Origin: Selenomonas sp. GACV-9
Lineage (GTDB): Bacteria; Bacillota; Negativicutes; Selenomonadales; Selenomonadaceae
Reading direction: 5' to 3'
Length of the DNA: 64,000 bases
Assembly (NCBI GenBank): GCA_900116485.1
Contig: FPAX01000004.1
Span: forward strand, 62,001 to 126,000
Below, in pieces: positions 8,040 to 15,797 of this stretch. A program made the translations under genes and the position numbers. A model generated the notes under the pieces. The model was not told the origin of the DNA. It did not search any database and worked only from the letters and a program-made list of their open reading frames with translations. Position 1 is the first letter of the stretch. Every line of letters starts with the position of its first letter.

Positions 8040-8607
8040 GCGAGATTACAATAAGCGTGATACAGCTCAGCTTGGGTGAGGGTGGGTGCACTTTTTCTCC
8101 GCTTCGCTAAATGACCCGCGCTGGTGTATAAGTACGTATTTAGTTACATGCGCCGGGCAGGCCGGCGGCGCGCCAATACATCTTGACGTTCTAGTTTATA
8201 CTTACCGCGTGCCATCCCTCACTGCGTTCGGGCAGTCGCTCCGTCTACGAAGAAAGTGTACCCACCCTCGCCCTCCGTTATGTTGGGATAATCCTGCTCT
8301 GTTCCGGCGATAGGCCACGGATTACATCGATGTGCTTGTTACGGGAGAAACGATTCGTACAATCTCAGACTTCCGTTGCCAAAGGGGCGAACGGGGTAGT
8401 GCTTCTTTCTGTCTGGAGCGACTGTCCTGCGCAGCAGGACTGGGCCGTAAGCGCATAACCTAGAAAGAACTATGTACGTCGCGACCTGGTGACGGGAGCA
8501 GGTAACTAAGTCCGTAGAACTGGTCGTACGGTCCATTCAGCGGAAACAGAAAAAGTACTACCCCGTGAACCCCGAGCTGCGTACTATCGGGATTCCAGTC
8601 CGCACGA

Positions 8608-8627
8608 ACTAACAGACAAACTGTAAT
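8608..8627 (-). repeat. Right arm of 20-bp terminal inverted repeat
   Basis: It is perfectly complementary to 8020-8039 and is followed by a short ATATTTT run. It ends 28 nt before the GT41 start codon. Confidence 0.95.
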
Positions 8628-8655
8628 ATTTTGGAATCTTGGAAGGTGGATATAG

Positions 8656-10110
8656 ATGGCTGAAATATGGAAAGCGCGGCTGGATGAAATCCAACAGATG
8701 CTTGCGCGCGGACGGACGAGTATGGCGCGGCAGGCATTGGAGGATTTGCGTGAGGAGGGAATCGTACCGGCAGATGAGATGTGGCGCGTCCATGAGCTTT
8801 ACGGTGCGGTATTCCATGACCTTGCCGATGCTGAGGGCGCGGCGGCGGCCTATAACAACGCTGCACAGGCCGATAAATACCTGCGCAGCCAGCGTGAGCA
8901 TTTCTCGAATTACCTGTTTGCCCTGCATTATCTGCCGGGCATCCCTGCTGATGACCTGTTTGCTCAGCATCAGGTCTACCAGGGACTGTACCGCGATACG
9001 GAGCCACTGCCGCCGCGGGAGGGTATAACGCACGCGCGGCTGCGTATTGGCTTTCTGGCACCGGATTTCCGTGATTCCTCGTCGGCAAGGTTCTATGGAT
9101 GCCTGCTTACAGGGCTGGATGCGCGTCGCTTTGCTGTCTATGCCTATGCACTGCAGGACAGTGAGGATGACTTCACGCGCCATCTGCAGGCGACGGGGCT
9201 CACATACCGTTGCCTGGCCGGGCAGAGCCTGCGGCAGCAGGCTGAGACAATCCGCTGGGATGAGATCGATGTGCTGATGGATCTTGGCGGTCATTCGGCA
9301 GGTGGCATGGGCCTCATGGTGCTGGCTCAGCGGCCGGCGCCGGTGCAGATCTGCGGCATCGGCTGGTTCGATACCACGGGCCTGCCTGCCGTCGATGCGT
9401 TCCTGACCGATGCGGAGATGGACCCTGTCGGCACGGACTACCGCTTTACCGAGCAGCTGCTGCGCCTGCCGAGCGGTTTCTGCTTTACGCCAACACCTGC
9501 CATGCGCCGATTGACGCGGCAAGTGCGCCAGCGGGATGGCATCGTCTTTGGCTGCTATCAGAACGTCATGAAGATCAACCGTCAGGTCATGGATGCTTGG
9601 CGTCATATCCTGGACAATCTTCCGGACAGCCGCCTTATCGTGCAGGATACGACACGGCTGCCGGAGCGGCGGGCGGTGCTGTGCAAGCGGCTGGAGAATG
9701 CTGGCCTGCCGATGGAGCGCGTCGAGGTGCGGCTGGGCAGTGACCGTTATCTTGAGGATTATCAGCAGCTTGACATCATGCTCGACACCTTCCCGTATCC
9801 GGGCGGCGCGGCGACGGCCACGGCGCTCTATATGAGTGTGCCGGTCATCGCCCTGCGCGGCGACCACCATAGCGCACGGCTCAGTGCGAGCATACTGGCG
9901 GCTGCTGGCCATGCGGAGTGGATCGCAGATGATGCAGACGAATACATCAAGCTGGCCTTGCAGCTGGCTGTAGACCGCGAGGCACTGGAAACACAGCAGC
10001 TTGGCCTGCGCGCCGAGCTCGAGCGTTCGCCATTGCTGGATGTACAGGCGTATTGCGCCGCGTTTTCAGAGGCCATCTTGGCTAGGGGAGGAAATTTCCT
10101 TGAATCATGA
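8656..10110 (+). CDS. GT41-type (OGT/SPINDLY-like) glycosyltransferase
   Basis: This 484-residue soluble protein is likely a nucleotide-sugar protein O-glycosyltransferase. A TPR-like helical N-terminal part (about 1-115) precedes the GT41 catalytic region, which begins with LRIGFLAPDFRD (about 130). MDLGGHS lies at about 212 and CYQNVMK at about 300-306; Lys306 aligns with the conserved UDP-binding lysine of O-GlcNAc transferase. LDTFPYPGG is at about 375. After that motif it reads GGAATATALYMS, whereas the three GT41 domains in the protein at 44383-50301 read GGGTTCDALYMG (SLYMG in the third), so donor specificity may differ. GGAAGGTGG precedes the ATG. It overlaps the methyltransferase-like gene and follows the structured RNA element by 28 nt. 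The likely acceptor is flagellin or another cytoplasmic protein (inference). Confidence 0.88.
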   Translation: MAEIWKARLDEIQQMLARGRTSMARQALEDLREEGIVPADEMWRVHELYGAVFHDLADAEGAAAAYNNAAQADKYLRSQREHFSNYLFALHYLPGIPADDLFAQHQVYQGLYRDTEPLPPREGITHARLRIGFLAPDFRDSSSARFYGCLLTGLDARRFAVYAYALQDSEDDFTRHLQATGLTYRCLAGQSLRQQAETIRWDEIDVLMDLGGHSAGGMGLMVLAQRPAPVQICGIGWFDTTGLPAVDAFLTDAEMDPVGTDYRFTEQLLRLPSGFCFTPTPAMRRLTRQVRQRDGIVFGCYQNVMKINRQVMDAWRHILDNLPDSRLIVQDTTRLPERRAVLCKRLENAGLPMERVEVRLGSDRYLEDYQQLDIMLDTFPYPGGAATATALYMSVPVIALRGDHHSARLSASILAAAGHAEWIADDADEYIKLALQLAVDREALETQQLGLRAELERSPLLDVQAYCAAFSEAILARGGNFLES

Positions 10111-10918
10111 TCTGATTGATTATCTCGCGGGGGGGCCTGAGCCGAGACGCTGGCTGGTCCTTGAAAGCCCGCAGTACCTCGTCCGCTTGCGGGCTCTCTA
10201 TCCGCAGGCAGCTATAACGGCGGTCACGCGGTATGAGGAGATTGCAGAGCTTGAAGAGTTTGCGGGGCTTGGCATCGACTGGCATATCCTGGACTATCGG
10301 CAGCAGCGGCTGCCTTTTGCCGAGGAGAGCTTTGACTTCATTATCGCTGAGCCTGTGCTGACCGAGTCTTGGGAGCTGTATGATACGCTGATGGACATCA
10401 GCCGCAAGCTCACCGACGTCGGCACGCTCTATACCGCGTATCTGAACATCCGTTATCACGGCGTGCTCGCGCAGCTGCGTGAGGGAATCTTTCCAGTGCG
10501 TGATGATCATCTCTATGCCAAGACGGAGATTGTCCGCATCCTTGATGATGCGTTGTTCAAGGAAATCGGTTTCCTGCCGGGGCTGCAGGATGATGATCTG
10601 GCGGCGGGGGAATCCTGGGAGGCACAGGGATTTGCAAATTTCAGCCATGACCTTAGCACGGCGCAGTGGCTCGTTGAGGCGAAACGCAGCACAGCCAGTG
10701 TCGCCAATCTCAAGGGCCTCTATGACCGGGACACGCGCAAAGAGCTCGCGCGGCTGCTCCATCGCATCGAGTATGATATCGACACGCAAAAGAACCTCGC
10801 GGAGCTAAGGAAGCTCTGCGAGGCGCAGATGATATTTGACGAGTATCTCGAGGACTTCGTCCGCGAGACCTGCGTGCATCAGGACAAGGTGCTGGGCTTA
10901 GTGCGTACTGCCCAATAA
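10100..10918 (+). CDS. Class I SAM-dependent methyltransferase-like protein
   Basis: It is best read from TTG 10100, 8 nt after GGGGAGG, giving 272 residues and a short overlap with the GT41 stop. No earlier ATG has a ribosome site. The N-terminal half looks like a degenerate Rossmann methyltransferase: WLVLES in the motif I position, ITAVTRYEEIAE around the SAM-ribose acid, and DYRQQRLPFAEESFDFIIAEPVL matching the usual LPF-SFD-VL pattern. The glycine-rich motif I loop is not canonical, so activity is uncertain. The C-terminal half is helical and charged. Coupling to the GT41 enzyme suggests it modifies the same glycan or protein. The 3' end overlaps the convergent permease gene by 21 nt. 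Confidence 0.6.
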   Translation: MNHDLIDYLAGGPEPRRWLVLESPQYLVRLRALYPQAAITAVTRYEEIAELEEFAGLGIDWHILDYRQQRLPFAEESFDFIIAEPVLTESWELYDTLMDISRKLTDVGTLYTAYLNIRYHGVLAQLREGIFPVRDDHLYAKTEIVRILDDALFKEIGFLPGLQDDDLAAGESWEAQGFANFSHDLSTAQWLVEAKRSTASVANLKGLYDRDTRKELARLLHRIEYDIDTQKNLAELRKLCEAQMIFDEYLEDFVRETCVHQDKVLGLVRTAQ

Positions 10919-11689
10919 GATCAAGCGGATACCGAGCGCGAACATCGCCAGTGACAGCAGTCCAAGGATTACCTTGGACTTTGTTTTTTGTGAGATCTTC
11001 GCGCCAATCTGGGCACCGATGGCTGCACCGATGGCGATGCAGATGGCTGGCAGCCAGATGATGTGGTTGAGCAGGAAGTGGGAGACCACACCGAAGGCCG
11101 AGGAGCAGGCCAGGACGAAATGCGAGGTGGCCGTGGCGACATGGACCGGGAAGCCCAGCAGATAGATCATCAGCGGCACGTGGATGACGCCGCCGCCGAT
11201 GCCGAAGATGCTCGAGATAAAGCCGACGCCGAAACTCGAGACGATGCCGATCCACTGGCTGAACTGGAACCCCTCAGGAATCTCATGGATGTCTGCGGGT
11301 GGCCTATGGGTCGTATTCCAGAACATGATGCAGGCCATGCAGAGCATGAACAGGCCGTAGTAGAAGTCGAGCTGCGGCGCGCTGAAGGAGTTGACGATAT
11401 ACGAGCCCATGAAGGCGCCAGGCAGCGTGGCAGCCGCGAACGGTATCGCCGCATGGAAGAAGACGCGTTTCTGCCGGATATAGGCGAGGGTACCCGATGC
11501 GGCATTGGCGAGCACGATGACCAGCGAGGTGCCCGTGATCTGGGCTGCCGTATGGAAATACGGATAGATGCCGCCATCGGACAGGAAGAAGATGAAGACC
11601 GGCACGCAGATAAGGCCGCCGCCGATGCCCACGAGGGTGCCGAAGACGCCGACGAACAGGCCGAGCAGCAGGAATAAGATGATAGCCAT
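10898..11689 (-). CDS. TauE/SafE-family membrane permease
   Basis: This 263-residue polytopic protein has about eight hydrophobic segments. The two family repeat signatures are both present: GIGGGLICVPVFIFF near the N-terminus and GIGGGVIHVPLMIYLLGFP with ATATSHFVLA in the second half. The family exports or imports sulfite, sulfoacetate or other small organic anions; the substrate cannot be read here. The start is ATG 11689, 8 nt after AAAGGA; the longer reading to 11725 lacks a ribosome site. It is monocistronic and convergent with the methyltransferase-like gene. Confidence 0.9.
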   Translation of the reverse strand: MAIILFLLLGLFVGVFGTLVGIGGGLICVPVFIFFLSDGGIYPYFHTAAQITGTSLVIVLANAASGTLAYIRQKRVFFHAAIPFAAATLPGAFMGSYIVNSFSAPQLDFYYGLFMLCMACIMFWNTTHRPPADIHEIPEGFQFSQWIGIVSSFGVGFISSIFGIGGGVIHVPLMIYLLGFPVHVATATSHFVLACSSAFGVVSHFLLNHIIWLPAICIAIGAAIGAQIGAKISQKTKSKVILGLLSLAMFALGIRLILLGSTH

Positions 11690-11784
11690 AAAACAATCCT
11701 TTCGTGAATAATTTCTCAAGCTCATTATAGCACAGCTTTTGTCTGCATAGGGAAGAAAAATAGTTCAAATCTGTCTGAAAAATC

Positions 11785-11813
11785 TCGACAATTGCGACGA
11801 ATTGTGGTAAGAT
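11785..11813 (+). promoter_or_regulatory. Sigma-A promoter of uxaC
   Basis: TCGACA (11785-11790), a 17-nt spacer and TAAGAT (11808-11813) lie upstream of the uxaC ribosome site. Confidence 0.6.
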
Positions 11814-11869
11814 GAATAAGAAATAATAGTCATAGTTTTCAGTTATCTTTGCACCAGAGGAGGATCGAG

Positions 11870-13276
11870 ATGAAAAAGTTTATGGATGAAAACGTTCTGC
11901 TCCAGACCGAAACAGCACAGTGGCTCTATCATGAGCATGCCGCTAAGATGCCAATCATTGACTATCGCTGCCACCTGAGCGCGGCGGAGATCGCCAGCGA
12001 TAGCAGCTATCGCAATATCACGCGGCTGCTGCTGGGCAGTGACGATGCCAAATGGCGCTTGATGCGTGCTGGCGGCATCGAGGAAAAATATATCACCGGT
12101 GATGCCAGTGACTATGAGAAATTCCAGAAATTCGCCGAAGTCCTGCCCAAGGCCGTCGGCAATCCGATCTTCCTGCGCACGCAGCTTGAGCTCAAGCGGT
12201 TCTTTGACTGCGATACGCTGCTTAGTGGCGAGACGGCTCCTGAGATCTGGACGCTCTGCAACGAGAAACTGCAGCAGCCGGATTTCACGATTCGCGGCCT
12301 GCTGCAAAAGGCTGGTGTCGAGAGCATCGATACGCTGGCTGACCCTGCCGATGACCTCAAATGGTTCCGCAAGACTTTGGATGATGAGACCTGCAAGACG
12401 CTGGTTCATCCGATTTTCTGTCCCGACAAGGTGCTCCATATCGAGTCACCCGAGTGGGAAAACTACATGAAGTATGAGCTCGGTACCTCTGCAGACATCG
12501 ATATCAGCACGATGCAGGATATCCGCGATGCATTGCGCAAGCGCATGGATTACTTCGAGACGCTGGGCTGCCGCACGGCTGACCATACCCTTGATATGAT
12601 GGATTTCTGCCTGGCCGAGGAATTTGAGCTTGATGATATCGTGGGACGCACGATAAACGGCAAGGCCAGACGGCAGACACAGACTGTCCGCGCGCAGTTC
12701 CAGACGGCTATCATGGTGTTCCTGGCAACGGAGTACGCGCGCCGCGGCTGGGTCATGCAGCTTGAGTACGCAGTGCTGCGCGACAATAACAGCCGTCTGT
12801 TAAATAGCGCTGGCCCGGCCAAAGGCGGCGACTGCCTGACTAGTGGCTGCTGCGGGGCAAAGCTTGCCCAGTTCCTCGATGCCCTTGACAAGGATTCGCT
12901 GCTGCCCAAGACCATCATCAGCTCGCGCAATCCTGCTGACGGGCCGATGATTGCTTCGGTCATCGGAGCCTTCCAGGGAAGTGAGGCAGCTGGCAAGCTG
13001 CAGCTCGGTGCCTCATGGAACTTCCAGGGGGACAAGGCTGGCATCAAGGCGCAGCTGGCCAATACCGCAGGACTGTCACTTCTGGGCAATGCGGTCAATA
13101 TGGCCAGCAATGCCCGCAGTGTGCTTTCGTGCTCGCGGCATGAATATTACCGCCGCATCCTCTGCAACTTCATCGGCCGTCTCGTCGAGAATGGCGAGTA
13201 TCCGGATGACAGGGAGCTGCTCGGCAAGCTCGTTGAAGACATCTGTTATAACAATGCGAAAAAATATTTTGGCTGA
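11870..13276 (+). CDS. uxaC: Uronate (glucuronate/galacturonate) isomerase
   Basis: This 468-residue protein has the usual UxaC length (about 470). It converts D-glucuronate to D-fructuronate and D-galacturonate to D-tagaturonate in the cytoplasm. Family signatures seen are MKKFMDENVLLQTETAQWLY at the start, PIIDYRCHLSAAEI with the metal-binding histidine near residue 33, and LVHPIFCPDKVL. The DYFETLGCRTADHTLD segment lies in the middle, and NAVNMASNARSVLSCSRHEYYRR lies near the C-terminus. The start is ATG 11870 behind AGAGGAGGATCGAG. It stands alone, not in a pectin or glucuronate operon, but indicates use of plant uronic acids. Confidence 0.95.
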   Translation: MKKFMDENVLLQTETAQWLYHEHAAKMPIIDYRCHLSAAEIASDSSYRNITRLLLGSDDAKWRLMRAGGIEEKYITGDASDYEKFQKFAEVLPKAVGNPIFLRTQLELKRFFDCDTLLSGETAPEIWTLCNEKLQQPDFTIRGLLQKAGVESIDTLADPADDLKWFRKTLDDETCKTLVHPIFCPDKVLHIESPEWENYMKYELGTSADIDISTMQDIRDALRKRMDYFETLGCRTADHTLDMMDFCLAEEFELDDIVGRTINGKARRQTQTVRAQFQTAIMVFLATEYARRGWVMQLEYAVLRDNNSRLLNSAGPAKGGDCLTSGCCGAKLAQFLDALDKDSLLPKTIISSRNPADGPMIASVIGAFQGSEAAGKLQLGASWNFQGDKAGIKAQLANTAGLSLLGNAVNMASNARSVLSCSRHEYYRRILCNFIGRLVENGEYPDDRELLGKLVEDICYNNAKKYFG

Positions 13277-13291
13277 GCGCACAGGCGGCTA

Positions 13292-13300
13292 TGCTATAAT
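13292..13300 (+). promoter_or_regulatory. Extended -10 promoter element
   Basis: TGC-TATAAT lies 38 nt upstream of the YbjN-like gene. No good -35 is present, as is usual for extended -10 promoters. Confidence 0.5.
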
Positions 13301-13337
13301 ATAGTCATGATAACGCAGAGAAACGAGGGACAAGCAC

Positions 13338-13796
13338 ATGCCAAGAAAAAAAAGCAACGGCGTCGAGAGCAACGAGAAGGCCTTGAAATTCCAGGAGTTC
13401 CTGATTGAGAACAGCATCGATGTATTCAGCACCGAGTCGGTGGAGGATGACTACTCCACGGTCATCTTCCGCTCGCGCATCGAGGCCAAGGGACAGATCC
13501 TGCCCATGGCCATCCTGATCGACACGAGCATCTTCACGGTCATCCGCACCCAGATCATCACGGGCATCCCTGAGGACAAGCGCAGCAATCTCAAGGAGTA
13601 TCTGAACGATCTCAACACCCAGTACAAGATATTCAAATACTACCTGCGCGATGAGGGTACGGTCTATCTTGACATCTGCCTGCCCTTCGTCGATGAGACC
13701 TTCGACAGCAAGATGATCCAGCTGATGCTCAGCGTACTTGTCCAGCACCTTGAGGCTGTCTACGAAGACATCATGGCACATATCTGGCATAAGTAA
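13338..13796 (+). CDS. YbjN-like protein
   Basis: This 152-residue acidic cytoplasmic protein has the alternating strand-helix pattern of YbjN/type III secretion chaperone-like folds. A helix (EKALKFQEFLIEN) comes first, then strands (STVIFRSRIEA, ILPMAILIDTSIFTVIRT), a helix (KRSNLKEYLNDLNTQYK), a strand pair (FKYYLRDEGTVYLDICLPF) and a C-terminal helix. YbjN proteins are thought to act as chaperones or regulators, but no precise role is established. It ends at a terminator just before the flagellin cluster, so it is transcribed separately. Confidence 0.7.
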   Translation: MPRKKSNGVESNEKALKFQEFLIENSIDVFSTESVEDDYSTVIFRSRIEAKGQILPMAILIDTSIFTVIRTQIITGIPEDKRSNLKEYLNDLNTQYKIFKYYLRDEGTVYLDICLPFVDETFDSKMIQLMLSVLVQHLEAVYEDIMAHIWHK

Positions 13797-13804
13797 GAAC
13801 CATA

Positions 13805-13832
13805 GCCTTCCCCTCTGGGGAAGGCATTTTGT
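13805..13832 (+). terminator. Rho-independent terminator
   Basis: GCCTTCCCC-TCT-GGGGAAGGC is followed by ATTTTGTT. Confidence 0.88.
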
Positions 13833-13855
13833 TCGTGTTTTTTCGCAAATCGATT

Positions 13856-13883
13856 TAAGTTTTTCTCATTTTTATCCGATTAT
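13856..13883 (+). promoter_or_regulatory. Sigma-28 (FliA/SigD)-type promoter of the flagellinolysin gene
   Basis: TAAG (13856-13859), 16 nt, then CCGATTAT (13876-13883). This fits the flagellar sigma consensus TAAA-N15-GCCGATAA closely. Confidence 0.75.
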
Positions 13884-13913
13884 ATAGATGTAAGCAATTT
13901 GCGGACAATATAG

Positions 13914-13971
13914 CAAGGATGGCAGAGAGCATTCGGCAGAACACTCTCATTTGTGTACGTTACACGGAGGA
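13914..13971 (+). promoter_or_regulatory. Candidate CsrA-binding leader of the first flagellin
   Basis: The leader contains GCAAGGATGG (13913-13922), close to the CsrA core ACARGGAUG. A small perfect hairpin GTGTA-CGT-TACAC (13953-13965) directly precedes the ribosome site GGAGGA (13966-13971), which is itself a GGA site. Paired distal and ribosome-site GGA motifs are the layout known from B. subtilis hag. Binding is inferred. Confidence 0.5.
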
Positions 13972-13978
13972 CAAAGTC

Positions 13979-15754
13979 ATGGGAATGGTCATCAAGAACA
14001 ATATGGCGGCACAACAGATATTGGGTGAGCTTAATAGGAATAGCAATAAATTGGGCAAGAGTCTGAAAAAGGTATCATCGGGGATGAAAATCAATAGTGC
14101 AGCTGATGATGCTTCTGGATATGCTATTTCGGAACGTATGCGTGTGCAGGTGCGTGGATTGGATCAGGATATCAACAACACGCAGAGTGCACGTAGCATG
14201 ATGCGTACGGCTGAAGGGGCTATCAGTTCAACGGTGGATATTCTGCGGACATTGAAACAGAAGGCCATCGATGCTGCAAATGATACGAATACGGATGCAG
14301 ACAGAGCCACTATTCAAAAAGAAGTCGATCAATCAATAGATCAGATCGACGATAATGCGAATGTGACATTCAATGGTAAAATCCTGTTTGATGGTGCGGC
14401 AGATCATGCGGACACGACGGAACAGACGATTATCAAGGCTTTGAACAGTGAATGGATTGACAGCAGTCTACAGCTTATCAAGGATACTTATGGCTTGTCC
14501 TTTGAGGAAGACGATACGACTGTCAATGAAATTACGGTGAAGTTTGCCAATGATGATGATAATACCTTGGCGTATGTCAGGAATAAGTCGCGGGGCGGCA
14601 AGGCTACGGAACTGGAGCTGGTAATAAATCTGAAGTTCTACGAATCGTTGAATCGCGACGATCCCAACGGCAGTACGACAGCAGCAGGAGCTGGTTATCT
14701 GGACCGTACGTTGGCCCATGAGTTCACACATGCACTGATGGCAGCGAATATTGATAATTTCAATAACTTGCCGCTGTATATAAAAGAAGGTGCAGCTGAA
14801 TTCACACATGGTATCGACGATGAGCGCAGAGTTGAACTCAGAGCCTTAACCAAGGATACATTAGCAAATAAGATTGACAACTCGGTATTGAATAGTACAC
14901 AGGATTCATCCAACGATCCATATAATGTTGGTTATACGTTCCTGCATTACATCAATGCGCAAGGAGGTCGTAATGGTGCCATGCAGCGCTTTATGACTGT
15001 GCTGAACGAGAATGGCGCTGGAGCTTTGGATGATGCTATTGCTGCAGCGACATTGGGGAAATTCACGAGCGTTGCCGCAGCTAAGGAGCGTTTGCTGTCT
15101 GATATCGATGCTGCAGGTTCTATGGATGCATTTTTCAAGAACTATTGTGATATCGATTTGGATCGTACAGGGGAAAAAGATGATACTGGTGCAGTCACAG
15201 GCTCGAAGACCTGGGGCGGTGATACGGAAACAGCTGTGACAATCGTTCCTGAGGGGATGTCGACGAAATATTGGTATTATCCGGATAGCAGCACTTCGCG
15301 GATAAATGGACTGACAGTCAATTGGCCGGGCTTTTCACGTCCAGATTCGGGGTTCCGTTTCCAGGTGGGGACGAAAGCCAATCAGGTCATCAAGGCATCG
15401 TTTTCGGATGTCCATGCTGAAGCATTAGGACTGAAGAGCAAGGAAGGCAAGACAGTCAGTATACAGACAAGAGCTGATGCAAAAAGGGCATTGCGGACTT
15501 TCGACAAAGCCATTGATAAGGCACTTAACCAGCAGACGACAATCGGTGCTTTGCAGAGTCGCTTGGAATATACGGAAAGCAACCTTACAACAGCCAGTGA
15601 GAATGTCCAATCAAGCGAATCGACCATTCGGGATGCGAATATGGCCAAGGAAATGACGGAATATACGAAGAATAATGTCTTGATGCAGGCATCACAGTCG
15701 ATGCTGGCGCAGGCCAATCAGAGCAGCTCAGCCGTATTGAGTCTGCTTCAGTAA
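13979..15754 (+). CDS. Flagellin with inserted zinc metallopeptidase domain (flagellinolysin)
   Basis: This 591-residue filament protein has the conserved D0/D1 flagellin ends (about 1-145, SLKKVSSGMKINSAADDASGYAIS; and about 457-591, ending LSLLQ). The variable region is replaced by a gluzincin-type peptidase domain. The zinc motif HEFTH is at residues 247-251, followed after 18 residues by Glu270 in the sequence KEGAAEF, matching the third-ligand glutamate of Peptidase_MA/collagenase-like enzymes. This is the arrangement described for flagellinolysins, in which the filament itself is a surface protease. The start is ATG 13979 behind GGAGG; upstream in-frame codons overlap the leader. The C-terminus is nearly identical to that of the flagellin at 39057, so it should co-assemble. 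It shares a transcript with the next flagellin (43 nt apart, no terminator). Confidence 0.92.
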   Translation: MGMVIKNNMAAQQILGELNRNSNKLGKSLKKVSSGMKINSAADDASGYAISERMRVQVRGLDQDINNTQSARSMMRTAEGAISSTVDILRTLKQKAIDAANDTNTDADRATIQKEVDQSIDQIDDNANVTFNGKILFDGAADHADTTEQTIIKALNSEWIDSSLQLIKDTYGLSFEEDDTTVNEITVKFANDDDNTLAYVRNKSRGGKATELELVINLKFYESLNRDDPNGSTTAAGAGYLDRTLAHEFTHALMAANIDNFNNLPLYIKEGAAEFTHGIDDERRVELRALTKDTLANKIDNSVLNSTQDSSNDPYNVGYTFLHYINAQGGRNGAMQRFMTVLNENGAGALDDAIAAATLGKFTSVAAAKERLLSDIDAAGSMDAFFKNYCDIDLDRTGEKDDTGAVTGSKTWGGDTETAVTIVPEGMSTKYWYYPDSSTSRINGLTVNWPGFSRPDSGFRFQVGTKANQVIKASFSDVHAEALGLKSKEGKTVSIQTRADAKRALRTFDKAIDKALNQQTTIGALQSRLEYTESNLTTASENVQSSESTIRDANMAKEMTEYTKNNVLMQASQSMLAQANQSSSAVLSLLQ

Positions 15755-15797
15755 GGAGGCAGTAAAGCCTTAAACGGATTACATGGAGGTAACGGAT

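Larger units (their letters stand above)
8020..8627 (+). ncRNA. Large structured non-coding RNA (candidate, about 608 nt)
   Basis: This 608-nt stretch has no credible gene but is dense in complementary segments. A perfect 20-bp helix pairs its two ends (8020-8039 with 8608-8627) and continues GCG/CGC after a 4-nt bulge. A 17-19-bp helix joins 8078-8096 to 8251-8269, and a 14-bp helix joins 8391-8404 to 8553-8566. Local hairpins include 8150-8171 (GC-rich), 8221-8236, 8373-8394, 8403-8410/8462-8469, 8424-8440, 8484-8503, 8512-8531 and 8571-8591. The non-Watson-Crick pairs in the long helices (8088/8259, 8401/8556, 8095/8252) are G-T on the plus strand, so they are G-U only in a plus-strand RNA. 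I see no clear promoter; it may be read through from the phosphoesterase gene. Size and architecture recall the large ornate RNAs (OLE, GOLLD, ROOL), ROOL being nearest in length and host range, but I cannot assign a class. Confidence 0.82.

Noticed and set aside
8086-8536. Two short open frames (8086-8313 plus strand; 8339-8536 minus strand) inside the structured element
   Set aside because: No ribosome site, protein-like pattern or family resemblance; the bases are accounted for by RNA helices.
8020-8627. Miniature transposon (MITE) with 20-bp terminal inverted repeats
   Set aside because: No target-site duplication and no second copy in the window, and the internal long-range helices with strand-specific G-U pairs are better explained by a functional RNA. 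Not fully excluded.
8584-9912. 442-codon minus-strand open frame
   Set aside because: Antisense to the GT41 gene and has no recognisable domain.
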